NCBI GenBank assembly: GCA_002068715.1
Contig: MWAR01000164.1
Span: 1 to 14,073 of the forward strand
DNA length: 14,073 bases
Direction of reading: 5' to 3'
From: a bacterium ADurb.Bin374
GTDB lineage: Bacteria > Riflebacteria > Ozemobacteria > Ozemobacterales > Ozemobacteraceae
Position 1 is the first letter of the stretch. Each line of letters opens with the position of its first letter. This document shows positions 1 to 7,481 of the stretch, piece by piece. The position numbers and the translations under genes are program-made. Under the pieces are notes generated by a model. That model made no database searches, was not told the origin of the DNA, and saw nothing but the letters and a program-made list of their open reading frames with translations.

Positions 1-490
1 CGGGATACTTCTCGATGATTTCCTTGAACAGTTCGAGAGCCCGAACATTCGACTTGTTCCGGAAGCAGATCTCGGCAAGGCAGTAGGCGGCAATGCTCGC
101 GTCCTGCGGATCGGAACTTTCGGTGAGGAGTTGCTCGAAAATGCGTGATGCTTCGCCGTATTCCTGCTTTTCGAGAAGTTCGATGCCTTTTTCGTACCGC
201 CGCTCGAACTCGCGCCTGACGGCGGGAGCCATGGGTGCCTTCTGCGTTTCGCCGCGGCCCGGCAGAACCGCGCCGCCTGATGCGACGGCACCATTCCCGG
301 CACCTGCCGGCGAGGTCGTGCCGGAAGCCAGACCAGCCTGGGCGGCAGATTCCAGCCCTTGCTTCCCGGGGCCATTCATGCCTGGGACCTGCGGTTTACG
401 ACCGCACCCCGGCGCAAACAACAAAGCGGCGGCGAAGAGAACGACAAGCCGCCGCGAAAGGCGTCTTATCGAGCCGTGCTCTTGCATCAT
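1..490 (-). CDS. Putative TPR-containing lipoprotein, C-terminus off the window (partial)
   Basis: The gene runs leftward off the window, leaving 163 residues. Residues 1-29 look like a lipoprotein signal: a basic start (RRLSRR), a hydrophobic stretch (LVVLFAAALLF), then APGC with the candidate lipidated Cys at 29. The lipobox is loose, with Ala at -3 and Pro at -2. Residues 30-90 are a Gly/Ala/Pro/Ser-rich low-complexity linker. From about residue 92 the sequence becomes amphipathic helices of tetratricopeptide type (EKGIELLEKQEYGEASRIF, then ALELFKEIIEKYP). By inference it is an envelope-anchored scaffold or assembly protein; no enzymatic motif is visible. The start lies 16 bases after the glmM stop, so the two are probably cotranscribed. 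Two adjacent ATGs (490 and 487) and an in-frame GTG at 496 are all possible starts, and no strong ribosome binding site decides between them. Confidence 0.75.
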   Translation of the reverse strand, partial: MMQEHGSIRRLSRRLVVLFAAALLFAPGCGRKPQVPGMNGPGKQGLESAAQAGLASGTTSPAGAGNGAVASGGAVLPGRGETQKAPMAPAVRREFERRYEKGIELLEKQEYGEASRIFEQLLTESSDPQDASIAAYCLAEICFRNKSNVRALELFKEIIEKYP

Positions 491-506
491 CCGCACCGTC
501 TCGCCG

Positions 507-1856
507 TCAGCAGAGATGATTCGAGATCGCCTTCGCGATCCCGTCGACGAGATGGCGGATCTCGCGTTCGTCAGGCCCTTCGGCCATCACACGCACGAGG
601 TTCTCGGTTCCGGAGGGGCGGACCAGCACCCGGCCACGGCCGGCGAGCTTCTTCTCGGAATGCCTGATTTCCTCCTGGATCTGGGGAACCGTTTCGAAGT
701 TTTTGCTCTTGACCCGGATGTTCACGAGAACCTGGGGAAGCTTCATCATCACTTCGCTGAGTTCCTTCAGGGAAGCGCCGGTGTCGCGGATGATCTTGAG
801 AATGAAGCAGGCCGTCAGCAGACCGTCGCCGGTGGTGGCGTAATCGGACAGGATGATGTGGCCGGACTGTTCGCCGCCGACGATCGTCTGGGTGCGTTTC
901 ATCTCCTCGAGAACGAACCGGTCGCCGACCTTCGTCTTGAGCACCTTGATGTCGAGGCCCTTCATGGCCAGATCGAGGCCGAGGTTGCTCATGACGGTCG
1001 TGACGAGCGAGTTGCCCGGTAGTTTGTCCTGCTGTTTCAGATATTTTGCTGTAATAGCCAGTATATAATCGCCATCGATGATGTCACCCTGGCTCGTCAC
1101 CGCGATAACCCGGTCGGCATCTCCGTCGAAGGCGAAGCCGACGTCGAAATGCTCGCGTCCCATCATCTCGACAAGGTGCTGGATATGCGTCGATCCGCAG
1201 TTCGCATTGATATTCCGGCCATCGGGAGAGTTGCCGATCGCATCGACGCTGAAGCCAAGATCGGTGAAGAATTTCACGGCCCAGGGAGCCAGGGCGCCGT
1301 TCGACAGGTCCAGGCCGACCTTGAGGCGTTTCGCCCCGTGGGAGTCGCCGAGAATCTTCGCGAGATGGGACAGCCAGAACTGCGCCGAGGTCGTATCGAT
1401 CGTCACGCAGCCCAGGTTTTCCCCGGTCGGAAGACTGAACGAGGAGGAGCCGGTCACATCCTTCTCGATGGCGTCTTCCGTAGCGTCTGATATTTTATAT
1501 CCGTCGGCGCCGAAAATTTTGATGCCGTTGTCCTGGAAGGGGTTGTGGGAAGCGCTGATGACGATTCCGCCAAGGCCCTGCATTTCGCGCGTAATGAAGG
1601 CAACAGCGGGCGTCGGAACCACGCCGAGAAGGCGGGCTTCGGCCCCCATCGAGGCAATGCCGGCCGCCACCGCGTGTTCGAGCATGTCGCCGGACAGGCG
1701 GGTGTCCTTGCCGACGAAGATCGGCCGATCGTGCTTCTTGTGGTTGAGGAGCAGGTGGCGGGTCCCGGACTGGGCGATCCGGAAAGCCATGTCAGCCGTC
1801 AGGGGATACTGGTTGGCCACACCTCGAACACCATCGGTACCGAATAGTCGTGCCAT
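507..1856 (-). CDS. glmM: Phosphoglucosamine mutase
   Basis: It converts glucosamine-6-phosphate to glucosamine-1-phosphate in the cytoplasm, the step before GlmU in making UDP-GlcNAc for peptidoglycan and other envelope polymers. The 449 residues match the usual family length. All alpha-D-phosphohexomutase signatures are present: TDGVRG near residues 7-12, the phosphoserine loop ISASHNPF at 100-107 (catalytic Ser most likely 103), the Mg2+ loop DGDADR at 244-249, the sugar-binding GGEQSGH at 327-333 and the phosphate-binding RPSGTE at 413-418. The TDGVRG N-terminus and GEQSGH loop favour GlmM over ManB/Pgm. The ATG at 1856 follows a GGAGG ribosome binding site about 7 bases upstream. A TPR lipoprotein gene follows 16 bases after the stop. 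Confidence 0.97.
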   Translation of the reverse strand: MARLFGTDGVRGVANQYPLTADMAFRIAQSGTRHLLLNHKKHDRPIFVGKDTRLSGDMLEHAVAAGIASMGAEARLLGVVPTPAVAFITREMQGLGGIVISASHNPFQDNGIKIFGADGYKISDATEDAIEKDVTGSSSFSLPTGENLGCVTIDTTSAQFWLSHLAKILGDSHGAKRLKVGLDLSNGALAPWAVKFFTDLGFSVDAIGNSPDGRNINANCGSTHIQHLVEMMGREHFDVGFAFDGDADRVIAVTSQGDIIDGDYILAITAKYLKQQDKLPGNSLVTTVMSNLGLDLAMKGLDIKVLKTKVGDRFVLEEMKRTQTIVGGEQSGHIILSDYATTGDGLLTACFILKIIRDTGASLKELSEVMMKLPQVLVNIRVKSKNFETVPQIQEEIRHSEKKLAGRGRVLVRPSGTENLVRVMAEGPDEREIRHLVDGIAKAISNHLC

Positions 1857-1888
1857 GGAAAAACCTCCGGGACGGGATGAATGAAATG

Positions 1889-1897
1889 ATTATATCA
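1889..1897 (-). promoter_or_regulatory. Extended -10 promoter of glmM
   Basis: On the minus strand the sequence reads TGATATAAT: a perfect -10 hexamer (1894 to 1889) preceded by TGn, the extended -10 element. It lies about 33 bases before the glmM start. No good -35 is found at 16-18 bases, which is normal for extended -10 promoters. The expected upstream contact region overlaps the -35 of the divergent promoter at 1910-1915, so the two promoters may compete for polymerase. Confidence 0.6.
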
Positions 1898-1909
1898 CAC
1901 CTTTTCCGA

Positions 1910-1938
1910 TTGAATTATCCCTCCCGCGAGGCTATAAT
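1910..1938 (+). promoter_or_regulatory. Near-consensus sigma70 promoter driving the rightward transcript
   Basis: TTGAAT (1910-1915) and a perfect TATAAT (1933-1938) are separated by exactly 17 bases. Transcription would begin near 1945, leaving a leader of about 150 bases before the favoured start of the PHP-membrane gene at 2098. In a GC-rich window this is the best promoter match I found. Confidence 0.65.
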
Positions 1939-1991
1939 GAGGAGGTCCGAGGGAAACCCTGTTGCGTTCGCCCCGACTATGAAGAAAGCCG

Positions 1992-2016
1992 GGGAAAGGT
2001 CGGGTTTTCCCTTTTT
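1992..2016 (+). terminator. Intrinsic-terminator-like hairpin inside the leader
   Basis: GGGAAA (1992-1997) and TTTCCC (2006-2011) form a 6-bp stem with an 8-base loop, followed directly by five T (2012-2016). It lies about 50 bases downstream of the predicted transcription start and 80 bases upstream of the gene start at 2098. The loop contains GTCGGG (1999-2004), complementary to CCCGAC at 1972-1977, which would allow an alternative pairing. It may be an attenuator or the 3' end of a small RNA of about 70 bases. The stem is short, so strength is uncertain. Confidence 0.4.
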
Positions 2017-2097
2017 GTGTTATGCGCAAAAGGCGCAACCGCACGGGCACCGCATCCGGCTGACGCCGGCATCGAAGGAAAGGATCTGGATCGGAAC

Positions 2098-4956
2098 ATG
2101 CTCCGCTGGCTGCTGCAAACCTCTCACGACACGGCTGTCGGTCTGATGTCCCATCTGATCAACTTGCTGAGCTTCAACAGCGAGATCGAGTCGCTGGTCG
2201 ATGCCGTCAACCACAAGCTCGACGAGCCCCCGACCCGACTGAACGTCAGGCACCTTTCCCACCCCGGCGGCTTCGTCCGCGACTTCGGCAAGCGGCGTCT
2301 CAGCATCGCGGGCGCCTATATCAAGATCGCGCGCGACCTTTCTCCGAACTCCGCCGAGGAACGCCTTGCGGCACTCTCGATGCTGGTCGACCAGTCTCTG
2401 CACGCGAAGACGATCAACATGCCGCTGAACACGGCGCGCATCCAGATCGACCTGATGAAAGAGGTCGTCAAATCGCGCAGTAACCGCCGGCGCCAGATGG
2501 AAGCCATGGCCGACTTCGGCCTGGTCTCGTTCGGCCAGGAAACTGTCGTCCGCCGGTTCCTGAACAAGCTCCATCTGGTCGAGGTCCCCGAAGAGGAAAA
2601 GCCGCTTCGAGAGCTGAACATGGGCTGGGACGACCACGTCCACGACTTTCTGTCGGAAGGCCGGAAAACCCCGACGCAGGTGCTTCTCGACGCTTTCGTG
2701 AAGGGCATTTCGCGGCTCACCATCGTGTATGCGAACCTCGACGAGAGGCGCATGATCCACGAGGCGATCACCGCCGGCAACCTGCTCGGCATCAAGGTCA
2801 ACATCGGCATCGAGTTCAGCGTCGGCCCGAGCGGTGCCCGTCGCCATTACATGTATGTGCCGCCCGAGACTGATGACAGCAAGCAGTTTTTCGCCTTCTT
2901 CGACGAACGCCGGATGATCTTCACGCCGTTTCTGAGCGGCCTCCGGACGAACGCGGCGAGCCGCCACAAAACGATGGTCGCCGCCGTCGAGCGATTCAAC
3001 ACGCTCCAGCGACCCCGGCTGAACTCGGGCTGGGAGCCCGACAGCCCCTGCTGGTTCCCGCCCCTCACCCTCGAGGAACTGGACCGGATCGTCGCCTGCG
3101 GCCAGATTTCCAGGGTCCATATCGGCGAGTTGCTGTTCCAGAAATTCCGCGACATACTCCAGCGTCGCGTCCTTCAACTGAAGGCGCAGGTTCTGGCCGC
3201 CGAAGATCGCCTCGCACGTGGAATCTACAGCGAGTGGGAGTTCAAAAACATCTCTTCGCAGTATGAGTCCGTGCGTGAGCAGTATGAGACGATGACTCCG
3301 GAAAGTCTGAGAACCGCCTACATGGAGGGCCGGGACGTCGTCGACTACGACAGCGAATTCGCCGAAGAAGAGCCGATTCTCGACACGCTCATCAGCCAGG
3401 GCGGCCGGATCGTCATGATCCACCCCCTCGAGATCGGCCTCAAGGACTCGATGCTGCACATGCTCAAGCATTTCGCCCGCATCTCGCACATCGAGACCCT
3501 GAACCTGCGCGACAGCTCAGCACGGAACCCGAACGACCTCATCATTTTCAACAAGTTCATCTACCTGCTCAACAACGGCACCGAGGACGACATCGTGAAC
3601 TTCCTCGAGCAGCACGGCATCACGGGCGGCGTCCGGGAACAGGTCAAAAAGGCCAGGGAACTCACTTCCCGTCGGCAGATGATTCCCGTCTGCGGAAGCG
3701 ATTCGACCGGCCGTGATACGACGATTCCGGGAATGGGCTTCATCAAGGTCAACGATATTCCCGAGTCGGTGCGTCACGAGTTTCTCGAGTCGCATTACAA
3801 GGTGCCCCGGCCGATCGCCGACCTCGTCATCCACGGCGGGAAGAAGGATGACAGCCCTGAAGCGCCGATCGGAAGCGCATCGGATGTCGTCTGCATGGGA
3901 AAGATCGGCAAACCGTTCCGGAACATGGTCGGAGACGAGGAAGCGCTCGACCTCGTTCCGCCCGGCGAGTTCTGGGCGTATCTGAATCCCGGTCTCAAGA
4001 GCCTCTGGCGCATCGCCATCGGGTTCGTCGTCGCGTTCTCGTTCATGAACTACCAGTTCGGCCAGCTGGCCGGCGTGATGTTCGCCGTGATCTGGTTCCT
4101 GATCACCGGCACCCGGAACATGCTGGTCGATCTGCTCGCCAGTTCCGGCATCCTGATCCGGAACTGGAGTCTGCGGAACGTCAACTTCGATAATATATCT
4201 CAGTCTTTATTCTGGACAGGTTTCAGCGTTCCGATCCTGGGCTTCGTGAAAATAGCGTTCGACGATAACTGGCCGCTCGAAAAGGCGGGCTTCCTGTTCG
4301 AGGCCGCCAAGTTTTTCTTCCTCTGCATGGCGAACGGGATCTACATCAGCACCCACAACAGGCTACGCAACTTCGACCGCCGGGTCATCCGGGCGAATTT
4401 CTTCCGCACGGTCCTGGCATGGCCGTTCGCGACGGCCTTCGCGCCCGTCGGCAACCTGCTCGGTATCCCGAGCATCGTTCAGGCAAAGCTCTGGTCCGAC
4501 GTCGTCGGCGGCTTCATCGAGGGCTTCGGGAAGTACAGCCAGCGCGTCGTCATCCGCAAGCGCGATCTCAGCGAACTGCTCCCGCGACTGAGCTCGCACG
4601 ACCGCGACGTGCGGTTTACCGCGATGCTCGACATCCTGTATATCTGGGCCCGCCAGCCGCGAGGCCCCACCTGTCTCTCCCAGCTGTTCAACCAGCCGTT
4701 GTCACTCCTCGAGCGGCTCAAACTCCGGCGTCCCAGCCTTTCGACCGAAGAGCGACAGAAAAAAGCCGAGGAGTTCAGGCGTCATTTCGACCGTCTGCTC
4801 GAACTGTTCAGCGACCCTGGCTGTCTCAACCTGCTGTCGGAGTTCGCCCTCAAGAACTACCAGGATCGCGAGGCGATCCTCCTGACCGAGCTGATCGGCT
4901 CCCAGACCGAAAAATTCCTCGCCTGGCTTCGACATTTCCGAAAACACCAGGCCTGA
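2098..4956 (+). CDS. Large membrane protein with a divergent PHP-type metallohydrolase-like domain
   Basis: I do not recognise this as a named gene. The ATG at 2098 (952 residues) is preferred; an in-frame GTG at 2017 would add 27 residues but sits directly after a terminator-like T-run. Residues 1-175 are helical. Residues 178-240 follow the PHP pattern: DDHVHD (178-183, with the HxH pair H180/H182), then SEGRKTPTQVLLDAFVKG, then AGNLLGIKVNIGIEFS with Glu239. Further PHP-like blocks are H250, GGRIVMIHPLE (H442) and CGSDSTG (Asp535). The usual TDH block is replaced by VYANLD (210-215) and the final GSDAH-type His by Thr537, so the metal site is incomplete. About five membrane spans follow (roughly 636-675, 700-718, 730-750, 770-790), then a helical, charged, probably cytosolic tail. 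By inference it is a membrane-tethered phosphoesterase or a non-catalytic sensor derived from one. Confidence 0.7.
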   Translation: MLRWLLQTSHDTAVGLMSHLINLLSFNSEIESLVDAVNHKLDEPPTRLNVRHLSHPGGFVRDFGKRRLSIAGAYIKIARDLSPNSAEERLAALSMLVDQSLHAKTINMPLNTARIQIDLMKEVVKSRSNRRRQMEAMADFGLVSFGQETVVRRFLNKLHLVEVPEEEKPLRELNMGWDDHVHDFLSEGRKTPTQVLLDAFVKGISRLTIVYANLDERRMIHEAITAGNLLGIKVNIGIEFSVGPSGARRHYMYVPPETDDSKQFFAFFDERRMIFTPFLSGLRTNAASRHKTMVAAVERFNTLQRPRLNSGWEPDSPCWFPPLTLEELDRIVACGQISRVHIGELLFQKFRDILQRRVLQLKAQVLAAEDRLARGIYSEWEFKNISSQYESVREQYETMTPESLRTAYMEGRDVVDYDSEFAEEEPILDTLISQGGRIVMIHPLEIGLKDSMLHMLKHFARISHIETLNLRDSSARNPNDLIIFNKFIYLLNNGTEDDIVNFLEQHGITGGVREQVKKARELTSRRQMIPVCGSDSTGRDTTIPGMGFIKVNDIPESVRHEFLESHYKVPRPIADLVIHGGKKDDSPEAPIGSASDVVCMGKIGKPFRNMVGDEEALDLVPPGEFWAYLNPGLKSLWRIAIGFVVAFSFMNYQFGQLAGVMFAVIWFLITGTRNMLVDLLASSGILIRNWSLRNVNFDNISQSLFWTGFSVPILGFVKIAFDDNWPLEKAGFLFEAAKFFFLCMANGIYISTHNRLRNFDRRVIRANFFRTVLAWPFATAFAPVGNLLGIPSIVQAKLWSDVVGGFIEGFGKYSQRVVIRKRDLSELLPRLSSHDRDVRFTAMLDILYIWARQPRGPTCLSQLFNQPLSLLERLKLRRPSLSTEERQKKAEEFRRHFDRLLELFSDPGCLNLLSEFALKNYQDREAILLTELIGSQTEKFLAWLRHFRKHQA

Positions 4957-4999
4957 ACCGTTCGGGCGAGACGCTCTCGTTGATCCTGCAGAATCCCCT

Positions 5000-5064
5000 C
5001 CATTCGCTCTGAGTTTGTCGTAGCGCGAGAGCCTCTCGTGCTTCGACAGGCACAGCACGAACGG
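5000..5064. repeat. REP-like imperfect palindrome
   Basis: Two 32-base arms (5000-5031 and 5033-5064) are reverse complements at 24 of 32 positions with a one-base centre. The right arm contains TGCTTCGACAGGCACAGCAC, resembling a dispersed extragenic palindrome with a TTCGACA...CTCAGCACGAAC core that I recall from many bacterial genomes. It sits in the gap between two convergent genes, a typical place for REP elements, and could form a long hairpin in transcripts from either side. Only one copy is in the window, so repetition in the genome is inferred. Confidence 0.55.
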
Positions 5065-5127
5065 GAACGAGAAGCTGGCTTTTGTCTTGCGGGAATCATG
5101 AAGAAGCGACGTTCCCGGAGGGGTTCC

Positions 5128-5175
5128 AAAAACAAAACATCGGGTTTCCGGTATTTGGCCGTAAAACCCGATGTT
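5128..5175 (-). terminator. Rho-independent terminator of the V-ATPase operon
   Basis: The arms AACATCGGGTTT (5136-5147) and AAACCCGATGTT (5164-5175) pair perfectly over 12 bp around a 16-base loop. On the minus strand the hairpin is followed by TTTTGTTTTT (5137 to 5128), the expected U-rich tail. It lies about 40 bases past the atpK stop. On the plus strand no T-run follows, so it looks directional. Confidence 0.8.
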
Positions 5176-5180
5176 CAGGC

Positions 5181-5207
5181 CCGGCGAAGCTGAAGACACT
5201 TCGCCGG
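5181..5207 (-). other. Perfect 9-bp hairpin just after the atpK stop
   Basis: CCGGCGAAG (5181-5189) and CTTCGCCGG (5199-5207) enclose a 9-base loop. On the minus strand it comes right after the atpK stop and a run of six T, and before the terminator at 5128-5175. Because the T-run is upstream rather than downstream, it is not itself a normal terminator. It may protect the mRNA 3' end or assist termination. Confidence 0.5.
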
Positions 5208-5217
5208 CAAAAAAGGC

Positions 5218-5715
5218 TTACTGCGCGCCAGCAGCCGCGGCACCTGTTTCCACGATCGCCTTGGCGAGCGGAGAGTTGAGGATCTGCAGGCCGAACACCA
5301 TGCCTAAGATGCCGACGGTCTCGATGATACCGAGGGCGATGATGATGAGACCGAAGCCCTTCCCGCCGTTCTCGGCCATGCACCGCACCCCGGCCGCGCC
5401 GATGACGCCCTGATACCAGGCGGAGAACAGCTCGAGCATGCCGGTTCCCACGGCGACGCCGAGGCAGAGGAGGGAATTGGCGGGATTCGCCGCGACCTTG
5501 ATCATGGTCAGCATGGCGATCATCGAATACAGCGTCTGACTGATCGGGGCGGCAACCATGATGATGTACTGGAAGGACAGGCTCTTGCCGGCCTTGCCTT
5601 CGCTCGCCCAGGCGCCGGCCGCGGCGGTACCGGCGGCGACTATGCCGAGACAGCTTCCCAGGCCACCGAGGCCGAGAACGAGACCACAGGAAAACAAGCC
5701 AAGCAGTTCGATCAT
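5218..5715 (-). CDS. atpK: V-type ATPase subunit K (rotor ring proteolipid, double hairpin)
   Basis: The 165-residue, very hydrophobic protein forms the membrane rotor ring that carries ions past subunit I. It has four predicted spans as two tandem hairpins (about 5-30, 50-75, 80-108, 120-145), like Enterococcus hirae NtpK, not the single-hairpin Thermus type. The ion-binding carboxylate is Glu132 (GIIETVGILG) in the last span; the equivalent helix of the first hairpin has no carboxylate but carries PISQTLY. Ser59, Gln60, Tyr63, Gln102 and Glu132 line up well with the NtpK Na+ ligands Thr64, Gln65, Tyr68, Gln110 and Glu139. This favours Na+ over H+, and one carboxylate per four helices favours ATP-driven pumping (inference). 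It is the last gene of the operon, 11 bases after atpI, with a terminator beyond. Confidence 0.93.
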   Translation of the reverse strand: MIELLGLFSCGLVLGLGGLGSCLGIVAAGTAAAGAWASEGKAGKSLSFQYIIMVAAPISQTLYSMIAMLTMIKVAANPANSLLCLGVAVGTGMLELFSAWYQGVIGAAGVRCMAENGGKGFGLIIIALGIIETVGILGMVFGLQILNSPLAKAIVETGAAAAGAQ

Positions 5716-5726
5716 GATTCAGCTCC

Positions 5727-7481
5727 TTACTTTTTGCCGAACGGGTCGTAGCCACGCCCCGTCCATTCCATACCGAGATGATTCGAGAACTCGAGAAGAT
5801 TCAACCGCACCCCGTGCGCGAAGATCGCGACGAGGCCCAGCGCGAAGTTCAGCATGTGGGCCGCGACCAGGATCACGACGACGAGCAGCAGGGGAAGCGG
5901 CCGCACCATCTCGTTGAAACTCGCCGCCAGCACGCCTCCGGCCAGCCCGACGGCCCAGAGACGGATATAGCTGATGATATCCCCGAGGAAGCTCGCCGCG
6001 TTGAGAGCGACGGCGCCGAGCCCCTTCCCCACCGCCGCGAACAGGTTCCACGAGAAGTCCGTGAACAGGACGATCATGAACAGGGAGACGCCGAACAGCG
6101 GCAGCATCCAGGAAGGCGCCGGGCTCCCGTTCACTAGCACTTCGACCAGCGCCCACATGGCCCAGATGAACAGGACCCACCCGGCTTCCGCGATCATCGG
6201 GAGACCGAGCGCGGCACGTCGGATCTTCCAGACATGCGCGATCGTCAGGTGAACGGCGCCGATGAGAAAGCACATCTGCTTCAGGAACAGCTCGTCCTTC
6301 GACTGGTCTCCGGTCAGGAGCAGCGATTTGTTCATCAGCGGCGCCCCGAACCAGGCGTTCGTCAAAACGCCCCAGCCCGCGACACCCGCGAACAGGATCG
6401 TGAACAGCGTCAGCACCTGCTCCGGCACGCCCCGTGAGATCAGGGGTTTCCGGGCCGCCAGCAGGGCGACGAACGCCACGATGCCGTATCCGGCATCCGC
6501 GATGAGCATCGCGGTGAAGATGGTGAGGAACGGCAGGAACGCCGGGCTGATGTCGGCTTCGCGATACCCCGGCGTGACGCCGAGCAGGGTGAACAGACAC
6601 TCGACGGGCCGCACCCAGGGCGAGTTCGAGAACGCCGTCGGCGGTGCCTCGTCGTCGGCCGGCACCTGCGCCACGACACCGACGGGAAGTCGGGTTCCCT
6701 CGAGAGCGGTGTGGAGCGCCTCGACCCGGTTTTCCGGCACCCAGCCCTGCATGACGAAAACGGGGCCTTCTTCCGCGAGGCCGGCTTCGACTGTCTGGAA
6801 CGAGATACGCTCTTTCAGCTCTACAAGATAACTCCGCACATCCTCGCGTCGCATGGCGAGCTCGCGGAGCTGGCCGGACAGGCGCCGCTCTTCCTCCCTG
6901 AGGGTGGCGAGAGCCGCCTCGATCTCCGGGGCATCCCGGGGCGGGGTGGGAACCATCTGCGCGGGCGGCCTGACCTCGACAGGGCCGCGGCCCACGGCAA
7001 GAACCGCCAGCACGCCGTCCGTAACGCTGATCCCCTGTATAATATCTGCAGAAATAGATTCAGCGACATACGCCGGGGGACAGAGGCAGAAGCGGACGGT
7101 AAGCCCCGCCACGGCGAGTTTTTCCAGATCTGGCTGGCTGATGCGGCCCCAGGGCTTCACCTGAGCGAGTTCGCGCTCGAGTTCCTGGCGGTCCGTGTGG
7201 AGACGTTCGATCAGCACGAGCTGAGCATGCACCTCGTCGATGAGTCGGGCAGGGGTTCCCGGCGGTGCCGCGACGGCATCGACGGCCGGCTCGACGGCAT
7301 CGATCGCCTGGAGGGCCTTCTCGCCCCGCGTCAGGTCATGCGCCAGTTCGGCAGGCGGCTTCACCGCGTCGGGGCGAGCCGGTTCGACATGCACCACCCC
7401 GGCGGCAAACAGAGCCGCAAGAACGGCCTGACGGTCACCCTGGCGAGCCGCGATATACACGCGACGCATTTCCTGGATCAT
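5727..7481 (-). CDS. atpI: V-type ATPase subunit I (membrane stator, a-subunit equivalent)
   Basis: Subunit I provides the ion half-channels against the K ring and anchors the peripheral stalk. The 584 residues split into a cytosolic helical N-terminal half (to about 310) and a multi-span C-terminal half (about 315-560). The channel arginines expected in this family are seen: Arg507 in IISYIRLWAVGLAGG and Arg559 in HGVRLNLLEF. The last residues (GRGYDPF) fit the family's C-terminal pattern. The start chosen is the ATG at 7481, which overlaps the atpD stop as ATGA and has GGAGGAGGG just upstream. The frame stays open upstream to 7742, but that stretch is Arg/Pro-rich and lies inside atpD, so it is not coding. 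Translational coupling to atpD is likely. Confidence 0.94.
   Translation of the reverse strand: MIQEMRRVYIAARQGDRQAVLAALFAAGVVHVEPARPDAVKPPAELAHDLTRGEKALQAIDAVEPAVDAVAAPPGTPARLIDEVHAQLVLIERLHTDRQELERELAQVKPWGRISQPDLEKLAVAGLTVRFCLCPPAYVAESISADIIQGISVTDGVLAVLAVGRGPVEVRPPAQMVPTPPRDAPEIEAALATLREEERRLSGQLRELAMRREDVRSYLVELKERISFQTVEAGLAEEGPVFVMQGWVPENRVEALHTALEGTRLPVGVVAQVPADDEAPPTAFSNSPWVRPVECLFTLLGVTPGYREADISPAFLPFLTIFTAMLIADAGYGIVAFVALLAARKPLISRGVPEQVLTLFTILFAGVAGWGVLTNAWFGAPLMNKSLLLTGDQSKDELFLKQMCFLIGAVHLTIAHVWKIRRAALGLPMIAEAGWVLFIWAMWALVEVLVNGSPAPSWMLPLFGVSLFMIVLFTDFSWNLFAAVGKGLGAVALNAASFLGDIISYIRLWAVGLAGGVLAASFNEMVRPLPLLLVVVILVAAHMLNFALGLVAIFAHGVRLNLLEFSNHLGMEWTGRGYDPFGKK

Noticed and set aside
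93..1022. A 309-codon plus-strand open frame opposite the lipoprotein gene and glmM
   Set aside because: The minus strand carries all GlmM signatures through this region, and the plus frame shows none of any family.
1937..2146. A possible leader peptide beginning at the ATG within the -10 region
   Set aside because: The ATG overlaps the TATAAT hexamer and would lie upstream of the transcription start. A later ATG at 1979 has no good ribosome binding site.
2020..3489. A 489-codon open frame on the minus strand opposite the PHP-membrane gene
   Set aside because: The plus-strand frame holds the PHP blocks and membrane spans. The opposite frame is biased in composition, with no domain and no ribosome binding site that stands out.
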